DNA of 8,646 bases from Bacteroidia bacterium (GTDB taxonomy: Bacteria > Bacteroidota > Bacteroidia > Bacteroidales > Tannerellaceae), in contig BNTS01000128.1 in assembly GCA_025996775.1 (NCBI GenBank), forward strand, positions 1 to 8,646. The letters are read 5' to 3'. The notes under the pieces are model-generated. The model was given only the letters and a program-made list of their open reading frames with translations. It had not been told where the DNA came from and did not search any database. Below are positions 1 to 6,683 of this stretch, piece after piece. The position numbers and the translations under genes are program-made. Each line of letters begins with the position of its first letter. Positions within the stretch are counted from its first letter, which is position 1.

Positions 1-509
1 ATCAGGCAAAAGATATTTTATCAAAGAAAAATGTTCGACTCAATTTGGCTTTTTATGTAAAAACTGTTGATAATTTTATTTTATGGACATGGGATGTCCC
101 GTCAATAAACAATCAAAATAAATCACACAAAATGGTTGATAATATAACTGGAAAAATAGCAAATTGTATTATAAATAAGGAAGAACATTTTGATTGGAGT
201 TTTGTTGAATATATAGGCCCTATAATTTTTGGAAATAAGCGTTTTATAAAAAATGTCAATAATTCCGATAAATATTTTCATGTTGGTTCCAAATGCAATT
301 TATGTGGGATTTGTATTAAAGTTTGTCCCACTAAAAACATTATAATTAATGGTTCTAAACCTGAATGGAAAAATAACCAATGTCAACTATGTACAGCCTG
401 TTTACATATGTGTCCTAAAGAGGCAATAGAATTTGGAAAAGCAACACGGAACAAAAAGCGGTATAAAAATCCATTTATAAAACTTGAAGAATTATTTAAT
501 GATAATTAA
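1..509 (+). CDS. EFR1 family ferrodoxin, C-terminal part (5' end outside window)
   Basis: The frame is open from the first full codon at base 3 to the TAA at 507-509, so the gene begins upstream of the window. A TTG at 45 is inside the reading frame and is not a convincing start. Two [4Fe-4S] cysteine motifs are visible: CNLCGICIKVCP at 294-329 and CQLCTACLHMCP at 381-416. Each has the CxxCxxCxxxCP spacing of bacterial 2[4Fe-4S] ferredoxins. The part before them, with a DVPS segment and long hydrophobic/aromatic stretch, fits the second half of the flavodoxin-like domain of EFR1 proteins, and the tail (RYKNPFIKLEELF) matches how that family ends. EFR1 proteins are small cytosolic electron carriers of about 260 residues; partners here are unknown. 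About 168 residues are in view. The gene is much richer in A+T than its neighbours (about 23-28% G+C in lines counted), which suggests transfer. Confidence 0.85.
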   Translation, partial: QAKDILSKKNVRLNLAFYVKTVDNFILWTWDVPSINNQNKSHKMVDNITGKIANCIINKEEHFDWSFVEYIGPIIFGNKRFIKNVNNSDKYFHVGSKCNLCGICIKVCPTKNIIINGSKPEWKNNQCQLCTACLHMCPKEAIEFGKATRNKKRYKNPFIKLEELFNDN

Positions 510-510
510 A

Positions 511-525
511 ATTCAATTATTGAAT
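511..525. other. Short AT-rich palindrome just after the ferrodoxin stop
   Basis: ATTCAA at 511-516 and TTGAAT at 520-525 are perfectly complementary around a three-base loop, starting two bases after the stop codon. It could form a weak 3'-end hairpin, but it has no G+C-rich stem and no following T-run, so I do not call it an intrinsic terminator. Confidence 0.3.
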
Positions 526-547
526 ATATGGAGTACGCCCCAACTGC

Positions 548-628
548 ACATAACAGGCCTCTACATACTTCGGGTGCAGTAGTGCTTTCGAGTTCTTTGA
601 TGCTGCGGTATTTTCACCCGCCTTATGT
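548..628. repeat. Imperfect inverted-repeat element in the intergenic region
   Basis: Two nested pairs of arms are visible. The outer pair is ACATAA at 548-553 plus GGC at 556-558, facing GCC at 620-622 plus TTATGT at 623-628, with a two-base bulge (CA) on the left. The inner pair is CGGGTG at 571-576 facing CACCCG at 615-620, so base 620 is shared by the two pairings. Between them GCAGTA (577-582) roughly faces TGCTGC (601-606). The roughly 80-base unit is less AT-rich than the ferrodoxin gene before it. It may be a dispersed palindromic repeat, a remnant of a small mobile element, or a recombination site that came with the AT-rich gene. The window contains no second copy, so copy number cannot be judged. 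Confidence 0.45.
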
Positions 629-653
629 AATTAGTGAATTTTACGGCTCTATA

Positions 654-685
654 TTCGGTGTATTCAAGATTTTTATGTAGGTTTG
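654..685 (+). promoter_or_regulatory. Bacteroides-type promoter for the TPR/barrel/methyltransferase operon
   Basis: TAGGTTTG at 678-685 matches the Bacteroides -7 consensus TAnnTTTG at every defined base. Twenty bases upstream, TTCG at 654-657 matches the -33 element TTTG at three of four bases. Transcription would start near 689-693, giving a leader of about 21-25 bases before the ATG at 714. The leader end (AAAATTATTTGACGG) has no Shine-Dalgarno sequence, as is usual in this phylum. Confidence 0.6.
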
Positions 686-713
686 CATGTTTAGACAGAA
701 AATTATTTGACGG

Positions 714-3700
714 ATGAAAAGGATACTTATTTTGTTATGTTTCATTGGTATGGGACTGACGGCTTTTGGGCAGCGGTCATACCAGTTTGAGGCCGCTAAT
801 CGCTTGTTTGTGGAAGGGAAGGAATTGTTTGAACTGAAGAACTATTCCGGATGTATGGACAAGTTGCAGGGGTATAAACAACAACTTGCTGTTGATGCCG
901 ACTTGCTGCAGGAAGTTGATTATCTGTTGGCTTGCTGTGCGTATGAACAAGGGCTCCCTCAAGCTGTCGAATTGCTGAAAGATTACCTCAGTACTTACCC
1001 CGATAGTCGGCACGAAGACGAGGCGAGCTTTTTTATCGGCTCCATCCATTTCGGGCTTGGAGAGTATGAAAAGGCTGCGTTTTGGCTCAATGAATCGAAT
1101 GTGGACTTGCTTAGTCCCGAACAGCAGGAGGCTTATAGCTACCATCTGGCGTACGCATACATGCAGTTGGGCGATACGAATAAGGCACGGGCCGGTTTCC
1201 TCCGGATCAAGCAGGTGGGACATACCTACCGCGAGGCTGCAGGTTATTATGTAGCCTACCTTGATTATACGAATGGACGATACAACGATGCGCTTGAAGA
1301 GTTTATTCGCCTGAAAAATTATCCCGGCTATAAGGAATCATCGCAATATTTTATCACCCAGATTTATTTCACACAAGGGAAGTATGACAGGGTAGTGAGC
1401 GAAGGCGAGAATCTCCTTGCGCAGTATCCCGACAGTAAGAACAACGGCGAGGTGAATCGCATAACCGGTAACGCTTACTATCACCTGAACAATCAGGATA
1501 AGGCTATCGAACGCCTCTCGAATTATGCCTCACAGACCTCAACACCGCTGAGGAGCGATATGTACATCCTCGGCGTCTGCTATTATAATAAAGGCGATTA
1601 TGCCAATGCCATTAAATATCTGGGGCAAACCGTTCGTGAAAACGATGCGCTAAGCCAAAACGCTAATCTCTATCTGGGGCAGAGCTGTCTGAAGCGTAAC
1701 GATAAGAATAATGCACGTATGGCTTTTGAGGCGGCAGCTACTTCTTCTTTCGATAACCAGATAAAAGAGACGGCTACTTACAACTATGCACTCCTGATTC
1801 ACGAAACAAATTTTACCGGCTTCGGTGAATCGGTGAAAGTGTTTGAAGATTTCCTGAATAACTTCTCCAATTCCAAGTATACCGATAAGGTGAACGACTA
1901 CCTTGTGGAAGTCTATCTTACGACCAAAAACTATAAGGCAGCCTTAACCTCGATAGATAAGATAAAGCAGCCCGGAGCCAAGATTCTGGAGGCTAAGCAA
2001 GATGTTCTTTTCCAGTTAGGGACAGAATCGTTTGCCAATATGAAGATGGAAGAAGCTGTAGGCTACTTCACACGCGCCATCGACTTGGGTACCTATCATG
2101 TGGAATCACGCAACAATGCCTACTTCTGGCGTGGCGAATCATACTACCGTCTCGGCCGCTACCAAAATGCCATAGCAGACTACCGCACCTATCTGAACAA
2201 TACCCGTCAGCGCAATACGGACATGTATGCACTGGCCTACTACAATACGGGATACAGCTTCTTCAAGCAACAACGATATGCCGACGCTCTATCCAATTTC
2301 CGTCAATATACGGAGCTGGAGCAGAACAAGAAAAGCGAAGCATACGCCGACGCTTTCAACCGCATTGGCGACTGTTATTTCTACAACCGTCAGCTTGCAC
2401 AGGCCGAAGAAAACTATAACCGGGCAGCAAACATCCTTCCCTTGGCAGGCGATTATGCCCTCTTCCAGAAAGGATATGTGTTGGGACTTGAGAAAGACTA
2501 TAAAGGCAAGATTGCCTCTATGGATAAACTCATTGCCAACTTCCCCGATTCGCGCTATGTTCCCGATGCGCTCTACGAGAAAGGGCGTTCGTACGTATTA
2601 CTCGAAAACAGCAGTGCGGCTGCAGAAGCTTTTGAAACGCTAATCAAACGCTTTCCGCAAAACAGTCAGGCTCGCCGCGCCGGTGTGCAAATGGGCTTGC
2701 TCTATTACAACAACAATCAGCCGACAAAAGCTGCCGACGCCTATAAGAAAGTCATTGCCAACTATCCCGGAAGCGACGAAGCACGCATAGCTCTTCAAGA
2801 CTTGAAATCGGTATATATCGACCTGAACGATGTGGGTGTGTATGCCGACTACGCCAATTCGCTGGGTGGCAACATGCGCGTAAGCATATCTGAGCAAGAC
2901 TCCCTCACCTATCTGGCTGCCGAACGCCTGTTTATGAGGAGTGATTACGATGGCGCCCGTCGCAGCCTTGCCAACTATCTGCAAAACTTCCCTACAGGAG
3001 CCTTTACCGGTAGCGCAAACTACCACCTGGCAAGCATCGCCTTCGTCAATAAAAACTATGCCGAAGCCGAACGCCTGTTTAACGTAGTGCTTGAAAGCGG
3101 AGACACAAAATACAGGGAAGATTCCTGGGCGCGTAAAGCTGAGATTGAATACCTGAATAAAGATTATAAGGCAGCCTTGGAAAGCTTCAAGCGCCTGAAG
3201 ACGGTAGCCGAAGACCCGCAAAACCTGGAAGCAGCCAAACTGGGTATTATGCGTTGTGCCCGGCAAACCGGACAATGGCAGGATGCTTTGGTAGCAGTGG
3301 AAGATATTCTGAAAGGCTCCAAGCTATCTCCCGAAGTCATAATCGAAGCCCGCTATGTACGTGCCAAGGCCTACCTCGGACTTCATCAGGAGAATAAAGC
3401 ATTGCCCGATTTACAGGAACTGAGTAAGGACACGCGTACCCCCCAAGGCTCGGAGTCTAAATATCTGCTGGCTCAGGTGTATTACGATAACAACGACAAT
3501 AAGAAGGCCGAGAAGGAGTTGATGGATTTTATTGAAAACGGAACACCTCATCCTTATTGGCTGGCTCGCGGATTTATCCTGTTGGCAGACATCTATATCC
3601 GTCAGGGGGACGACCTCCAGGCTCGCCAGTACCTCACCAGCCTCCGTACGAACTACAAAGGCAATGACGATATCGAAGCGATGATTGAAAACAGATTGGC

Positions 3701-3716
3701 TAAACTAAAGAATTAA
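714..3716 (+). CDS. Exported tetratricopeptide-repeat protein (1000 aa)
   Basis: The N-terminus is a signal peptide: MKR, a hydrophobic core to about residue 17, and probable cleavage around AFGQ/R at residues 18-21. There is no lipobox cysteine, so the mature protein is likely periplasmic or held at the outer membrane by a partner. Almost all of the rest (about 22-1000) is a chain of TPR-like helix pairs; I estimate at least twenty. Many repeats end in a YPDS-type turn, as in BamD/YbgF-type TPRs: residues 95-98, 238-241, 610-613 and 684-687. Helix-A signatures such as GxxYYxxGxYxxAI recur (for example 287-300 and 474-487). No enzyme domain is seen. TPR solenoids bind proteins or peptides; the target is inferred to involve the barrel encoded next, whose start overlaps this stop (TAATG). 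Specific function unknown. Confidence 0.9.
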   Translation: MKRILILLCFIGMGLTAFGQRSYQFEAANRLFVEGKELFELKNYSGCMDKLQGYKQQLAVDADLLQEVDYLLACCAYEQGLPQAVELLKDYLSTYPDSRHEDEASFFIGSIHFGLGEYEKAAFWLNESNVDLLSPEQQEAYSYHLAYAYMQLGDTNKARAGFLRIKQVGHTYREAAGYYVAYLDYTNGRYNDALEEFIRLKNYPGYKESSQYFITQIYFTQGKYDRVVSEGENLLAQYPDSKNNGEVNRITGNAYYHLNNQDKAIERLSNYASQTSTPLRSDMYILGVCYYNKGDYANAIKYLGQTVRENDALSQNANLYLGQSCLKRNDKNNARMAFEAAATSSFDNQIKETATYNYALLIHETNFTGFGESVKVFEDFLNNFSNSKYTDKVNDYLVEVYLTTKNYKAALTSIDKIKQPGAKILEAKQDVLFQLGTESFANMKMEEAVGYFTRAIDLGTYHVESRNNAYFWRGESYYRLGRYQNAIADYRTYLNNTRQRNTDMYALAYYNTGYSFFKQQRYADALSNFRQYTELEQNKKSEAYADAFNRIGDCYFYNRQLAQAEENYNRAANILPLAGDYALFQKGYVLGLEKDYKGKIASMDKLIANFPDSRYVPDALYEKGRSYVLLENSSAAAEAFETLIKRFPQNSQARRAGVQMGLLYYNNNQPTKAADAYKKVIANYPGSDEARIALQDLKSVYIDLNDVGVYADYANSLGGNMRVSISEQDSLTYLAAERLFMRSDYDGARRSLANYLQNFPTGAFTGSANYHLASIAFVNKNYAEAERLFNVVLESGDTKYREDSWARKAEIEYLNKDYKAALESFKRLKTVAEDPQNLEAAKLGIMRCARQTGQWQDALVAVEDILKGSKLSPEVIIEARYVRAKAYLGLHQENKALPDLQELSKDTRTPQGSESKYLLAQVYYDNNDNKKAEKELMDFIENGTPHPYWLARGFILLADIYIRQGDDLQARQYLTSLRTNYKGNDDIEAMIENRLAKLKN

Positions 3717-5503
3717 TGAAAGCGATGAAGACAGTATACCATCCTATAAAAGCGCTCAGCCTTTGCGTGCTGCTGAGCGCTTCCGCAACGCTGGTTGCAC
3801 AAGAAGAAAACGAAGGATTGGCACGCCAGTTGACGCTGGAGCGCGAATACGATCCTTCTGTGCAAGATGCCAACAAGGTTAACACCCTTCCGGCTATTAA
3901 GGAACCGACAATCACCCGCACGCCGATCGACTACGCCTTCCTCTCCATCCCCACCGATCCGCCGCGCGAGATAGGAGTACTCCCTGCAAGCCGCATCATG
4001 GCGGATATGAAGTACAATAAACGTCGCGGCTACCTGAACTTTGGCGGAGGAACCTATCTGAACCTTAATGGTGATGCAGGCTATCATATCCTGAGTAGCG
4101 ATAAGGATCAGTTGAATGTATTTTTTTCCCACCGCTCTACCAACGGAAACGTGAAGTATCTGGAAGGTTTTCTGAAGGATGAGAAAGTGAAGGCTAAGCT
4201 CAATGACAATCTGGGCGGAGTAGACTTCCGCCATGTCTTCAAGAAGGTTGCTCTTTCTTTGGGTGGCAGATATGCATACACCGCATTCAACTATTATGGG
4301 CTGCCTTATCAGGGTCTTCTCGACATGGAAGAAGATGTTGATACAAAAAGCAATCAGGTAAACCAGCGAGTAACGGTGAAGACTGGGTTAGAGTCATTAC
4401 CCGGGATTGGTCCGCTGGACTACTACGTCAACCTTGATTATACGAACTTCTGGTATAAGTATGGAAAAGATATTCATTCCCCCGGTATTACTGAGCATAC
4501 GATGGATGCCCGATTCGGACTGAGCGCTGCTTTCAACGGAAACCGAAGGGTAGGTGTGGACTTTAAGTTCATTTACTTCAACTACAATTTGCCTCTTCAG
4601 TCTACGGCTCATTTTGGAAATTATCTGGAAGGGACGCTTCAGCCGTATTATAAGATTGAGGGGGACTCTTGGAATATCAAGCTGGGGGCTAATGTCATGT
4701 TTTACACCGACGACTCGGAGAAGTCATTTCTTTCTCCCAAAATAGAGAAAGTTTTTGTTTCTCCAAATATAGCTATGGATATAAATGTGGGATCCAAGAC
4801 TGTTCTCTATCTGGACGCCGGTGGACGTATCAGCTCAAACAGCGCATTCCAGCTCTCGCGCGAGAATCTCTATATCGACCCTTACGATGAAACCTGGATT
4901 ACCCGTATCCCGTTCGATGCTACGTTGGGAGTGAAAAGTGGAATATTGCCCGGTTTTTGGTTCAATGTCTTCGGCGGTTACAGGATTGCATGGGACGACT
5001 ATTTTTATATTCCCAATCGGGCTTGGTGGGGATTCGGTAATATTAGCCAGACCATACCGCTTGATTCCAAACTCCTGCGGGGAGGCTTAGAGTTGAAGTA
5101 TGCTTATCAACGACTCTTCGAGGTATCGCTTAAAGGGGTTTACAATCGTTGGAAGGTAGAAAATAAGCACATGCAGTTGGTGGATAATATAGGCGGTTCG
5201 GCTCCTTGGGAACCTTACGGCCGTCCGAAAGCTGAGATTACGGCAGGTCTCTTGCTTCGCCCCGTTGATAAGTTTGCTGTTTCGTTGGACTACTATCTGG
5301 CTACCGGGCGCTATGTACGTAAAAGTTGGAACGAAAAGATGAAAGACATTAACGAGCTTAACTTCACCGGTTCCTATACCTTCAATGATACTTTTGGAGC
5401 TTACATTAAACTGAACAACCTGCTCTTCCGGCGTTACGAGCTTATCTACGGCTATCCCCTCCAGGGCTTCAATGCCATGGCAGGTATAAACATTAATTTC
5501 TAA
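3716..5503 (+). CDS. Outer-membrane beta-barrel, TonB-dependent-receptor-like, no plug domain
   Basis: The ATG shares its A with the upstream stop, implying translational coupling; a second ATG lies three codons in. Residues 1-29 form a signal peptide ending LLSASATLVAQ. Residues 40-65 hold a charged linker with the motif REYDPSVQDANK then LPAIKEP, which I recall (unchecked) as a recurrent N-terminal motif in plugless barrel proteins of Bacteroidetes. From about residue 95 the sequence is alternating polar/aromatic beta strands with Asp/Gly/Asn turns, ending GININF, with the terminal Phe of an outer-membrane beta-signal. At 595 residues it lacks the roughly 150-residue plug and the carboxypeptidase-like domain of SusC-type receptors, so active TonB-driven import is doubtful. 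A channel or assembly role with the TPR protein is inferred, not shown. It lies in the same reading frame as the methyltransferase gene that follows. Confidence 0.85.
   Translation: MKAMKTVYHPIKALSLCVLLSASATLVAQEENEGLARQLTLEREYDPSVQDANKVNTLPAIKEPTITRTPIDYAFLSIPTDPPREIGVLPASRIMADMKYNKRRGYLNFGGGTYLNLNGDAGYHILSSDKDQLNVFFSHRSTNGNVKYLEGFLKDEKVKAKLNDNLGGVDFRHVFKKVALSLGGRYAYTAFNYYGLPYQGLLDMEEDVDTKSNQVNQRVTVKTGLESLPGIGPLDYYVNLDYTNFWYKYGKDIHSPGITEHTMDARFGLSAAFNGNRRVGVDFKFIYFNYNLPLQSTAHFGNYLEGTLQPYYKIEGDSWNIKLGANVMFYTDDSEKSFLSPKIEKVFVSPNIAMDINVGSKTVLYLDAGGRISSNSAFQLSRENLYIDPYDETWITRIPFDATLGVKSGILPGFWFNVFGGYRIAWDDYFYIPNRAWWGFGNISQTIPLDSKLLRGGLELKYAYQRLFEVSLKGVYNRWKVENKHMQLVDNIGGSAPWEPYGRPKAEITAGLLLRPVDKFAVSLDYYLATGRYVRKSWNEKMKDINELNFTGSYTFNDTFGAYIKLNNLLFRRYELIYGYPLQGFNAMAGININF
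3750..3782 (+). other. Perfect 11-bp inverted repeat in the signal-peptide codons of the barrel gene
   Basis: AAGCGCTCAGC at 3750-3760 and GCTGAGCGCTT at 3772-3782 are exact reverse complements around an 11-base loop. In mRNA this would be a stable stem with seven G-C pairs of eleven, beginning 34 bases after the start codon and covering codons for KALSLCVLLSAS. It is not followed by a T-run, so it is not a standard terminator. A role in slowing early translation, RNA stability or pausing is possible. Confidence 0.6.
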
Positions 5504-5509
5504 GAGTTG
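5501..5509 (+). promoter_or_regulatory. Stop-to-TTG junction (probable termination-reinitiation start)
   Basis: TAA (5501-5503) ends the barrel gene, GAG follows, then TTG (5507-5509) opens the methyltransferase in the same frame. The stop makes TTG the only start-like codon ahead of the family's N-terminal helix. The next in-frame ATG is at 5579, which would remove 24 residues including FIEEH and LLLSASKYPG. There is no clear Shine-Dalgarno sequence, so ribosomes ending the barrel gene probably re-initiate. Confidence 0.5.
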
Positions 5510-6667
5510 GGATTTATAGAGGAACATGCAGGGGATGATTTGGAGCGGTTGTTATTGAGTGCTTCAAAGTATCCGGGTATGGATGTGCCTTTTGCCGTGG
5601 AGCAGATTGCTGCAAGAAGGCAGATTCGCGATAAACTGCCCTCTTGGTATAATAATCCCGGCCTGGTGTTTCCCTCCAAGATAGCGGCTGAACAATGCTC
5701 GTCTGAACTTACGGCTCGCTATAAACAACGCTTGATAAGCGAAACTGATCATGTTTGTGATCTGACCGGCGGTTTGGGTATAGACAGCTTTTTCTTATCA
5801 CAAAAAGCCCAACAGGTAACGTATATAGAACGTTTTCCCTCATACTGCAAAGCAGCCCGCCATAATTTTGCCAGCCTCGGCGCCAATAATATCGAAGTAG
5901 TAGAAGGCGATGCCCGACAGTTACTGTCTAAAATGAGGAATGGAACCTTGTTCTACGTAGATCCGGCCCGGAGAGGGGAGGGGAATAAGCGGGTCTTTGC
6001 CCTAAAAGATTGCGAGCCTGATTTAATAGAGCTTCTGCCCTTGCTTTGGAAGTATGCCCCCAAGGTTATCGCCAAAATATCTCCCATGGCAGATATCAGT
6101 CAAACGTTAGCCCTTCTTCCTTGCACAACCGCAATACATGTGTTGTCAGTAAAAAACGACTGTAAGGAACTGCTGTTTGTTTTGGAGCGGGATGCAGCCA
6201 TTGTTTCTCCCCCTGTCCACTGTATCCATTTTACAGCTGAAGGGGAAGAATCATTTACTTTCAATCTACAGGAAGAGAAGGAGACGGTTGCACTTCCTGC
6301 ACCCCAAGTAGAGGCTTATTTGTATGAACCAAACGCTTCCATCCTGAAAGCTGGAGCCTTCAAAAGCATCACTCGCCTGGGAGTAAGCAAGCTAAACGTC
6401 AATAGTCATTGCTATACTTCGAACAACCTGTTGATAAACTTTCCCGGAAGACGTTTTATAGTAGATGAGGTCTTGCCATTCAGCAGTAAACTATGTAAAA
6501 CAATACATAAAACCATCCCGCAGGCTAATATAACAACCCGCAATTTCCCGCTAAATGTAAAGGAGTTAAGACAGCGAACCAAGATTGCCGAAGGGGGTGA
6601 TATTTACCTCTTTGCCACCACCCTTGCAAACAACGAAAAGGTGCTGATTAAAGTCTTAAAGAATTAA
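5507..6667 (+). CDS. Class I SAM-dependent methyltransferase with THUMP-like C-terminal domain (PG_1098-like)
   Basis: A cytoplasmic methyltransferase of 386 residues, resembling the P. gingivalis PG_1098 type. An N-terminal helical segment (about 3-80, with KYPGMDVPFA, LPSW and EQCSSELTARYK) precedes a Rossmann methyltransferase core. SAM motif I is DLTGGLGIDS at 85-94, the acidic end of strand 2 is YIER at 106-109, EGDARQLL is at 133-140, and the catalytic-type motif YVDPARR at 150-156 resembles the DPxR motif of RNA methyltransferases. Residues about 265-315 (YLYEPNASILKAGAFK) match the small ferredoxin-like domain, and about 316-385 the THUMP-like domain (FPGRRFIVDEVLPF, NVKELRQRTKIAEGG). 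Family features suggest an RNA substrate; which base is unknown. The TTG start is chosen because homologous N-terminal residues begin right after it. It is probably co-transcribed with the TPR and barrel genes without a functional link. It converges on the transporter gene with 16 bases between stops. Confidence 0.85.
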   Translation: MGFIEEHAGDDLERLLLSASKYPGMDVPFAVEQIAARRQIRDKLPSWYNNPGLVFPSKIAAEQCSSELTARYKQRLISETDHVCDLTGGLGIDSFFLSQKAQQVTYIERFPSYCKAARHNFASLGANNIEVVEGDARQLLSKMRNGTLFYVDPARRGEGNKRVFALKDCEPDLIELLPLLWKYAPKVIAKISPMADISQTLALLPCTTAIHVLSVKNDCKELLFVLERDAAIVSPPVHCIHFTAEGEESFTFNLQEEKETVALPAPQVEAYLYEPNASILKAGAFKSITRLGVSKLNVNSHCYTSNNLLINFPGRRFIVDEVLPFSSKLCKTIHKTIPQANITTRNFPLNVKELRQRTKIAEGGDIYLFATTLANNEKVLIKVLKN

Positions 6668-6683
6668 AGCCTTCCAGTCTTTG

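Noticed and set aside
777..1223. Minus-strand open frame (148 codons) near the start of the TPR gene
   Set aside because: It lies opposite clear TPR coding sequence and has no recognisable domain, so it is a shadow frame.
2640..3275. Long minus-strand open frame (211 codons) opposite the TPR gene
   Set aside because: It is a shadow of the TPR coding sequence. The protein has no domain, no plausible start region or promoter, and the plus strand shows continuous TPR repeats.
714..3716. TPR gene as a type IX secretion/gliding component (SprE or PorW)
   Set aside because: Those are lipoproteins with a lipobox cysteine. This protein has a plain signal peptide, and no other type IX genes are present in the window.
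3713..4234. Minus-strand open frame (173 codons) opposite the barrel gene
   Set aside because: Antisense to the signal peptide and first strands of the barrel; no domain or leader supports it.
4854..4865. 12-base perfect palindrome TCTCGCGCGAGA in the barrel gene
   Set aside because: One or two 12-base palindromes are expected by chance in a window of this length, and it reads as ordinary codons (part of SRE).
3716..5503. Barrel as a SusC-type nutrient receptor
   Set aside because: There is no plug domain, no carboxypeptidase-like domain, no SusD partner, and it is about half the usual SusC length.
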